The translations under genes and the position numbers were made by a program. Shown here in pieces: positions 1 to 4,632 of a DNA stretch of 9,156 bases. Numbering within the stretch: position 1 is the first letter of the stretch; each line of letters starts with the position of its first letter. The DNA is from Acidobacteriota bacterium (lineage in GTDB: Bacteria > Acidobacteriota > Terriglobia > UBA7540), in NCBI GenBank assembly GCA_021784615.1, contig JAJYHU010000221.1, forward strand, positions 1-9,156, written 5' to 3'. The notes below the pieces were generated by a model. The model was not told the origin of the DNA. It saw nothing but the letters and a program-made list of their open reading frames with translations, and searched no databases.

Positions 1-37
1 TGGCAAGTTCTTCCACATTGTTCACTGGCGTGGGCAT
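1..37 (-). CDS. 5' end of an unidentified gene, cut by the left edge
   Basis: An ATG at 37-35 on the minus strand opens a frame reading MPTPVNNVEELA and is still open at the window edge. An AAGGAG ribosome binding site sits 8 nt upstream (51-46). A plausible sigma-70 promoter lies at 157-129, which would give a leader of about 85 nt. The frame is also open upstream of this ATG as far as a TGA at 91-89, but only weak non-ATG starts lie there, so the ATG with the good ribosome binding site is preferred. Twelve residues are too few to assign a function. The gene is in the same orientation as the receptor gene upstream of it but separated by about 270 bp, so it probably has its own promoter. Confidence 0.4.
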   Translation of the reverse strand, partial: MPTPVNNVEELA

Positions 38-128
38 AAACTCCGCTCCTTCAAAGGGCTTCCCAGGCAGTCGGCGGCTTTCATATCTTCAAAAACATAG
101 CCTTTAAGCTCACCGTTAGCCTGCCACA

Positions 129-157
129 ATGCTACTCAATCTATACCGCCAAGTCAA
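129..157 (-). promoter_or_regulatory. Candidate sigma-70 promoter for the left-edge gene
   Basis: On the minus strand, TTGACT (157-152, five of six matches to TTGACA) is followed after exactly 17 bp by TAGCAT (134-129, four of six matches to TATAAT). The inferred start of transcription is near 122. The -35 element lies inside one copy of an 11-bp direct repeat (151-161), so the repeat could be an operator or a duplicated promoter part. The call is from consensus match and spacing only. Confidence 0.4.
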
Positions 158-187
158 GATTGTTTTCTGTACCTGGAAGTCAAGATT
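151..187. repeat. Pair of 11-bp direct repeats, AAGTCAAGATT
   Basis: AAGTCAAGATT occurs at 151-161 and again at 177-187, exactly matching, with a 26-bp period. Read on the minus strand each copy contains TTGACT, a good -35 hexamer. Only the copy at 151-161 has a matching -10 at the right distance. The pair lies upstream of the left-edge gene and downstream of the receptor gene's stop codon. Confidence 0.6.
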
Positions 188-192
188 CTCCG

Positions 193-213
193 CTCATGAA
201 AATTTTTCACGAG
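193..213. repeat. AT-rich near-perfect palindrome
   Basis: The 21 bases at 193-213 form an inverted repeat of 10 bp around a single central base, with one mismatch that becomes a G-T pair on the minus strand. The core is TGAAAA followed by TTTTTCA. It lies about 95 bp past the receptor gene's stop codon. It could be an operator for the left-edge gene or part of a weak terminator. The small central gap favours a protein-binding dyad over an efficient RNA hairpin. Confidence 0.45.
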
Positions 214-249
214 AGGCTGCTATTGCAATTAAGTCCTTATTTTTCACGA
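202..249. repeat. Pair of 11-bp direct repeats, ATTTTTCACGA
   Basis: ATTTTTCACGA occurs at 202-212 and at 239-249, identical, with a 37-bp period. The first copy overlaps the right half of the palindrome at 193-213, so the second copy looks like a lone half-site. Between the copies is a small palindrome, ATTGCAAT (222-229). No coding frame in 214-308 has a credible start. Confidence 0.5.
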
Positions 250-308
250 AATCGTATCCATGGAGGAGATGGACGGAAGGGAAAGCGGAATTCAGATATA
301 TCAGCCGC

Positions 309-2657
309 CTAGAGTCTTCCCAACTGCACCCTGAACCCCAACCGGAAGAGCCGCGGCGAGCCAAGCTCCAGAACCGGAGTGGCCGCCACTGCGTAGGCTT
401 GATTGAAAAGGTTTTCAGCCGCCGCAAAAGCTTCCAAGCCGTGGCCAAGCGGGTAGGAAACAAGAGCGTCCGTATCGAAAAAGCTTCCGAGAGGAAGCTG
501 GTTCTGATCGTCATCAAATTGCTTGCCCACAAAACGGCCCTGGATTCCAAAAGTCGCGCGCGCCCAGGACCTCGTTGCCGAAGGGTTCGAATAGAGCGAC
601 TGGAAGGTGAAGACGTTGCGGGGAACCTCGGGAATCTCAAGACCCACCAGCGCCGGGTTGGCCGAAAAACTCAAGACCGTGGCGTCCACAAATTCATACC
701 CGCCCGTCAACTCAAGCGTACGGGTCAGGTGCAGGGCGGCGTCCAAATCAAAGCCGCGCGAGCGGGTGCGGCCCAGGTTCTGCCGCTGCCGGGTGATCAG
801 GCTGGGCGTGACGGAAAGCGTGACGTTGGCAATGGGGTCTGTGACGTCGGCCCAAAAAAAAGTGCCGCGACCGGTAAGTCTTTCGTGGAAAGCGTTGAAT
901 TCCGCCCCAGCCTCAGCGCCGGTCAGTCGTTCCGCCCGGAGCCCTGAGTTGGCATCCGTCACGACGTTGCCCACCCGGAAATCCCGGTAGAGTTCATTCA
1001 GGGTGGGCGCCCGGAAGGCTCGATAGGCGGAGCCGGTGAGCGCGACGCGGCTGGTCAGCCGGTAAAGCATTGAAAGTCTCGGGCTGAACGCGGTCTCCGC
1101 CCGCTGGGGAAAATCAGTGACGGTTGCCGGCCCAGGCGCGGAAAGAGGCTGAAGGGTCGAGAGGGCTCGATAATTGCGCCATCGGTCAAAACGCCCAGAC
1201 GCCGTAACCTGCCAGCGTGATGTAAGCCGGATGATGTCCTCGGCAAAGATACCGGCATTCCGCTGGCGTCCGCCGGTACCAACCGACGACGTCATACGAC
1301 CTCTAAAGAATTTCAGTTCGTTGCTCGATCCGCGGACCTCCTGGCCGTCAAAACCTGCAACCAGCGTTTGCCTGGAACGCACCGGCCGCGTCCACTGAAG
1401 ATCGAACCCAGTTTGCTGCGCGGGCACGCGCTGAGAGTCCACCAGCGATTCACTGTTCCGGTCTGCAGCGACGGAGGAGAAGGTCTGATCAAAAATTTGC
1501 GGGCCGCCATAGGCCCGGAATGAAAAAGCTCCAGCCTCAGGCGAGAGCCAGTCCGCCCCAAAGGCAAGCCGCCGCAGGTGCGTCCGGTTGTAAGTAAGCG
1601 GCGTGCCGTTGGCGCGCGTCTCCCGCAAATAAGACGCCTTGGCGAAAACGCGGCTCCTAGCGCTGATTTTCCTTTCCAGCATCAGGTCTCCGGCTGCGTG
1701 TTTCGATCCCGCCGGAGTGTCCACCAGGCCGCGCTCAGCCGGATTAACAAGAATGTATCCGTCCGTGGAAAATCCTTCGCCGTCGAGCGTGGCGCTCCAC
1801 GAGCCATGCTGAAGGCCCAGCCACAGTGAGGCGTCGGGCGTGCTTTCATTCCCGTACGAGGTTTCAAATGAAAGCGCCGCCGGGGTAGGTTGGCGCGTGA
1901 CGATGTTGATGACTCCGCCCACGGCGTCTGAACCGTAAAGATCAGAGGCGCCGCCCCGCACAACTTCCACGCGGCTGATGGCTTCTAGCGGCACCCGGTC
2001 CCAGTAAACCCAGCCGCCAAAAGGGTCGTTCAAGGGAATACCGTCCTCTAGAACAAGGGCGCGGCCGGCGCCGCTTGCCCCCACGCCTCGCAGCGAAACG
2101 CCCTGGGTGGTAGGGTTGGCCACCCGGCTTCCTGTGCGGCGAAAAAGAGTGAACCCGGGGATTTGGCGTAGCGCGCCGTCAAGCGTTATAGCAGCAGTGG
2201 CAGCAAGTTCTCTTTGCCCGAGAATCCGGACATCGGCGGAAGTCCGGCTCAAGGGAATTGCGGTTCTAGAGGCTGTGACGGTCATTTGCTGAGTCAGCGG
2301 CGCCGGTTTCAGGACGATTTCAAGCGCCACGGGGCCTTCGGGCGGAACGTTCCATTCGCGTTCCCCGGAGGCAAATCCCTTGGCTGCGATGCTGAGTTTA
2401 CCGTGCGGCGAGGGCACAGCACTGAAATCAAAACGTCCGCTATTCCCGGTGGTTTGTGCGGATTGAAACTTTCCTGCGTGAAGCGACACCCGGGCTCCCG
2501 CGATCACCGCCCCGCTCTGATCCTTCACCACCCCGGTGACCTGCCATGCGGTTTCCCGAGAATGGAGGCGCGGCATCGCCTGTCCGCGGAGCAAGCCGCC
2601 GAACGCGGCAATGCCCATGAGATACACAACCGCGCGTAAAGCAGTGACGCTCTTCAT
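309..2657 (-). CDS. TonB-dependent outer-membrane receptor with N-terminal carboxypeptidase-regulatory-like domain
   Basis: This 782-residue protein would import a scarce large nutrient, such as a siderophore, cobalamin or glycan, across the outer membrane using TonB-ExbBD energy. A signal peptide covers about residues 1-26 (positive start, hydrophobic stretch VVYLMGIAAFGGLL, then GQA). A carboxypeptidase-regulatory-like beta-sandwich spans about 38-118, with the typical G-x-V-x-D-x-S-G-A-x-I-x-G-A pattern at its start. The plug domain lies at about 135-255, with QGVSLRGVG, VLEDGIPLNDP and RVEVVRGGASDLYGSDAVGG as recognisable plug motifs. MTVTAS near 125-130 is a possible TonB box. The remainder is a beta barrel, including AFRAPTLNELYRDF and, near the end, AENLFNQAY. 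The last residue is Leu and not the more usual Phe. The ATG at 2657 has only a weak GGGA upstream but gives an intact signal peptide. The substrate cannot be read from sequence. The gene lies 220 bp downstream of the DUF202 gene and is not obviously linked to it in function. Confidence 0.93.
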   Translation of the reverse strand: MKSVTALRAVVYLMGIAAFGGLLRGQAMPRLHSRETAWQVTGVVKDQSGAVIAGARVSLHAGKFQSAQTTGNSGRFDFSAVPSPHGKLSIAAKGFASGEREWNVPPEGPVALEIVLKPAPLTQQMTVTASRTAIPLSRTSADVRILGQRELAATAAITLDGALRQIPGFTLFRRTGSRVANPTTQGVSLRGVGASGAGRALVLEDGIPLNDPFGGWVYWDRVPLEAISRVEVVRGGASDLYGSDAVGGVINIVTRQPTPAALSFETSYGNESTPDASLWLGLQHGSWSATLDGEGFSTDGYILVNPAERGLVDTPAGSKHAAGDLMLERKISARSRVFAKASYLRETRANGTPLTYNRTHLRRLAFGADWLSPEAGAFSFRAYGGPQIFDQTFSSVAADRNSESLVDSQRVPAQQTGFDLQWTRPVRSRQTLVAGFDGQEVRGSSNELKFFRGRMTSSVGTGGRQRNAGIFAEDIIRLTSRWQVTASGRFDRWRNYRALSTLQPLSAPGPATVTDFPQRAETAFSPRLSMLYRLTSRVALTGSAYRAFRAPTLNELYRDFRVGNVVTDANSGLRAERLTGAEAGAEFNAFHERLTGRGTFFWADVTDPIANVTLSVTPSLITRQRQNLGRTRSRGFDLDAALHLTRTLELTGGYEFVDATVLSFSANPALVGLEIPEVPRNVFTFQSLYSNPSATRSWARATFGIQGRFVGKQFDDDQNQLPLGSFFDTDALVSYPLGHGLEAFAAAENLFNQAYAVAATPVLELGSPRLFRLGFRVQLGRL

Positions 2658-2768
2658 ATTTAGGTCCCGGGGATCGTTCAGATGGAATATGCAAGTCCTC
2701 CCTCTGGAACTGCGGCCTTCTGGTACCGCTTTCGCCTCTCCGTAAACTTAATTTCCCTAGAGTAGTCC

Positions 2769-2792
2769 GGCAGTTCATCCAAGGCAATTCAT
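2769..2792. repeat. Tandem 10-bp imperfect repeat upstream of the receptor gene
   Basis: GGCAGTTCAT (2769-2778) and GGCAATTCAT (2783-2792) differ at one base and are spaced 14 bp start to start. They lie about 110-135 bp upstream of the receptor start codon, in the 220-bp gap between the DUF202 and receptor genes. A direct-repeat operator for a nutrient-responsive regulator is possible. I could not find a convincing -35/-10 pair, a rho-independent terminator or a recognisable cobalamin riboswitch core in the gap. Confidence 0.35.
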
Positions 2793-2877
2793 TTGTGGCG
2801 TCGTGTTGGGAACGGAAGGCCAAAGGATGATCAAGAAGGCGCAGCGGCCGGGCATCTTATACTCCGCGCGCTCTGCG

Positions 2878-3255
2878 TTAAAGCTTGGTGACAGTAAGCA
2901 ACAGGTACCCGGCGAGAATAAGCCCAAAGGCTGCGGTCAAGATTCCGAGGAACACAATAACGCCTCGGGCGGGCTTGAACTCATTGCTTTCCAGCCGGCG
3001 CAGCGTAATGCGATACCTAACCAGCGCCATCAAGGCCATGAAAACTCCCATGCCCATGAAGGCCACGCCCATGATGAGTGAAAGCCCGCTTTCGCTCTCG
3101 CCCTGTCCCTGCAGGTGCAGAAATTCCCGAAGCGTGATGCCAAACCTCGCCACCACGAATCCGAAAACGATGACGCTGATGCTGGTGCGAATCCAAGCAA
3201 GAAAGGTCCGCTCGTTCGCTAAGTGATCGCCGGCTTTGCCGTTCATTTCGGACAT
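2878..3255 (-). CDS. DUF202 (YidH-like) small inner-membrane protein
   Basis: This 125-residue protein has the DUF202 family layout. A short soluble N-terminus carries the hallmark LANERTFLAWIRTS (residues 12-25). Three hydrophobic segments follow, at about 18-38, 57-79 and 98-121. The family is found in many bacteria and has no agreed molecular function; it is presumed to sit in the cytoplasmic membrane. An in-frame stop lies 9 nt upstream of the ATG at 3255, so the start cannot be much earlier. A second in-frame ATG occurs at codon 4, and neither has a clear ribosome binding site. It lies 69 bp downstream of sucB in the same orientation, so read-through from the sucAB operon is plausible. 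No link to 2-oxoglutarate dehydrogenase is evident from the protein itself. Confidence 0.88.
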   Translation of the reverse strand: MSEMNGKAGDHLANERTFLAWIRTSISVIVFGFVVARFGITLREFLHLQGQGESESGLSLIMGVAFMGMGVFMALMALVRYRITLRRLESNEFKPARGVIVFLGILTAAFGLILAGYLLLTVTKL

Positions 3256-3324
3256 GGCGTGTGTTCAAACGGTTGGTGCGTCATGGCGAAGCCGCGGATA
3301 TGGCGCTCCCAACCATGGTGCTGA

Positions 3325-4632
3325 TTAAAGAGTGAACAAGAGGCTGGCGGGGTCCTCGATCGTCTCCTTGATGCGAACCAGAAACTGGACAGCCTCCATG
3401 CCGTCGACAATTCGGTGGTCGTAGCTCAGCGCCACGTACATCATGGGGCGAATTTGCACCTGGCCTTCAAAGGGCACGGCTCGATTTTCAATTTTGTGCA
3501 GGCCCAGGATGCCGACCTGGGGAGGGTTCAGAATGGGCGTGCTCAACATTGAACCGTAGACGCCGCCGTTTGAGATCGTAAAGGTTCCGCCACGCAGCTC
3601 TTCGAGGGTGAATTCGCCTGCTTCAGCCTTGCGCGCGAATTCCTTGATGGACTTCTCGATCTCCGCGAAACCCATTCGATCGGCGTCGCGCAGCACCGAA
3701 ACCACCAAACCTCCGGGCGCGCCCACGGCCACGCCGATGTCGTAATAGTGCTTGAGAACCATGTCGGTTCCCTGGATCTCGGCGTTCAATTGCGGGAACT
3801 GCCGGAGGGCGGCAATGCTGGCTTTGACAAAGAATGACGCGATTCCCAGGCCCACGCCGTACCGCTTTTTGAAAGGCTCTTTCCAGCGCGCTCGCAATGC
3901 CATCACCGCCGTCATATCGATCTCGTTGAAGGTGGTGAGCATGGCGGCTGTGTGCTGCGCTTCCACCAGCCGGCGCGCAATCGTCAGCCGGCGGCGCGAC
4001 ATCCGCACGCGCTCTTCCAGCCGCTCGCGTTCTTGCGACAATTTCACCACGGCGGGACGCTCGGGCGCCTCCTTCAGTTCGCGCCGGACGGTTCCCATTT
4101 CACCTTGCCGCGCGGCGGGCGCTTCAGATTCCGGTCCCTTGCCTTCTAGATAATTTTCCACGTCGCGCTGCCGGATGCGGCCCCCCGCGTCGCTGGGGCG
4201 GACCTGCGCAAGGTCAACTCCGTGCTCCTCGGCAACCCGCTTGGCCAGGGGCGTCGCCAGGCGTTTGCTGGAAGTCTCCTCCCGTGTTTCTGCGGCCGCG
4301 GCCGGGATGGGACGTGGTTCTTCCTGAACCACTCGCGGGCCGGGCTTAGCCTGCGGGGCGCGGTCCGCTATGGAGGCCGCGGCTTCGCCCGCCGGCGCTT
4401 CCTCGATCACGCCCAGCAAGTCTCCAATCTGGACGTTCTCGCCCTCCTGCCGCTCGATGCGCGACAGGAAGCCGCCATGTTCGGCGCCCACCTCCAGATC
4501 CACTTTTTCTGTTTCGAGTTCAACAAGGACGTCGCCCGCGCTGACCTGGTCGCCTTCCTTTTTCCGCCATGATCCTACCGTGGCTTCAACGACCGATTCA
4601 CCCAACTCGGGTACGACGATTTTGGTCGACAC
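3325..4632 (-). CDS. sucB: Dihydrolipoamide succinyltransferase, E2 of 2-oxoglutarate dehydrogenase
   Basis: E2 transfers the succinyl group from the E1-bound intermediate to CoA and forms the core of the complex. The 435 residues show the standard order of parts. A lipoyl domain (about 1-77) has its attachment lysine at K43 in ETEKVDLEV. A flexible Ala/Pro/Glu-rich linker follows. The E3-binding peripheral-subunit domain (about 124-162) contains ATPLAKRVAEEHGVDL and GRIRQRDV. After a second charged linker comes the acyltransferase domain (about 205-435), with AAMLTTFNEIDM and the catalytic DHRIVDG (H406, D410). The TTFNE segment and the ending ETIEDPASLL are typical of the succinyltransferase rather than the acetyltransferase type. 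The start codon is GTG at 4632, supported by a strong GGGAGG 7 nt upstream and by the lipoyl domain beginning at once. The gene is a little longer than E. coli SucB (about 405 residues), mostly because of the linkers. It overlaps the end of sucA by 35 bp. Confidence 0.96.
   Translation of the reverse strand: MSTKIVVPELGESVVEATVGSWRKKEGDQVSAGDVLVELETEKVDLEVGAEHGGFLSRIERQEGENVQIGDLLGVIEEAPAGEAAASIADRAPQAKPGPRVVQEEPRPIPAAAAETREETSSKRLATPLAKRVAEEHGVDLAQVRPSDAGGRIRQRDVENYLEGKGPESEAPAARQGEMGTVRRELKEAPERPAVVKLSQERERLEERVRMSRRRLTIARRLVEAQHTAAMLTTFNEIDMTAVMALRARWKEPFKKRYGVGLGIASFFVKASIAALRQFPQLNAEIQGTDMVLKHYYDIGVAVGAPGGLVVSVLRDADRMGFAEIEKSIKEFARKAEAGEFTLEELRGGTFTISNGGVYGSMLSTPILNPPQVGILGLHKIENRAVPFEGQVQIRPMMYVALSYDHRIVDGMEAVQFLVRIKETIEDPASLLFTL

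Noticed and set aside
260..334. A 24-codon plus-strand frame beginning ATGGAGGAG.
   Set aside because: It has no ribosome binding site ahead of the ATG, overlaps the end of the receptor gene antisense, and shows no recognisable feature.
129..947. A 272-codon plus-strand frame starting in the left non-coding region and running antisense to the receptor gene.
   Set aside because: It has no ribosome binding site, no promoter, no domain, and a basic composition typical of an antisense shadow. The receptor frame on the other strand is unambiguous.
2658..2877. A cobalamin or other riboswitch ahead of the TonB receptor, suggested by a GGCGAAAGC loop and a GCGG...CCGC hairpin on the minus strand.
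   Set aside because: The conserved core segments of the cobalamin, TPP and FMN riboswitches are not present as far as I can read, and small GC hairpins are expected in such DNA.
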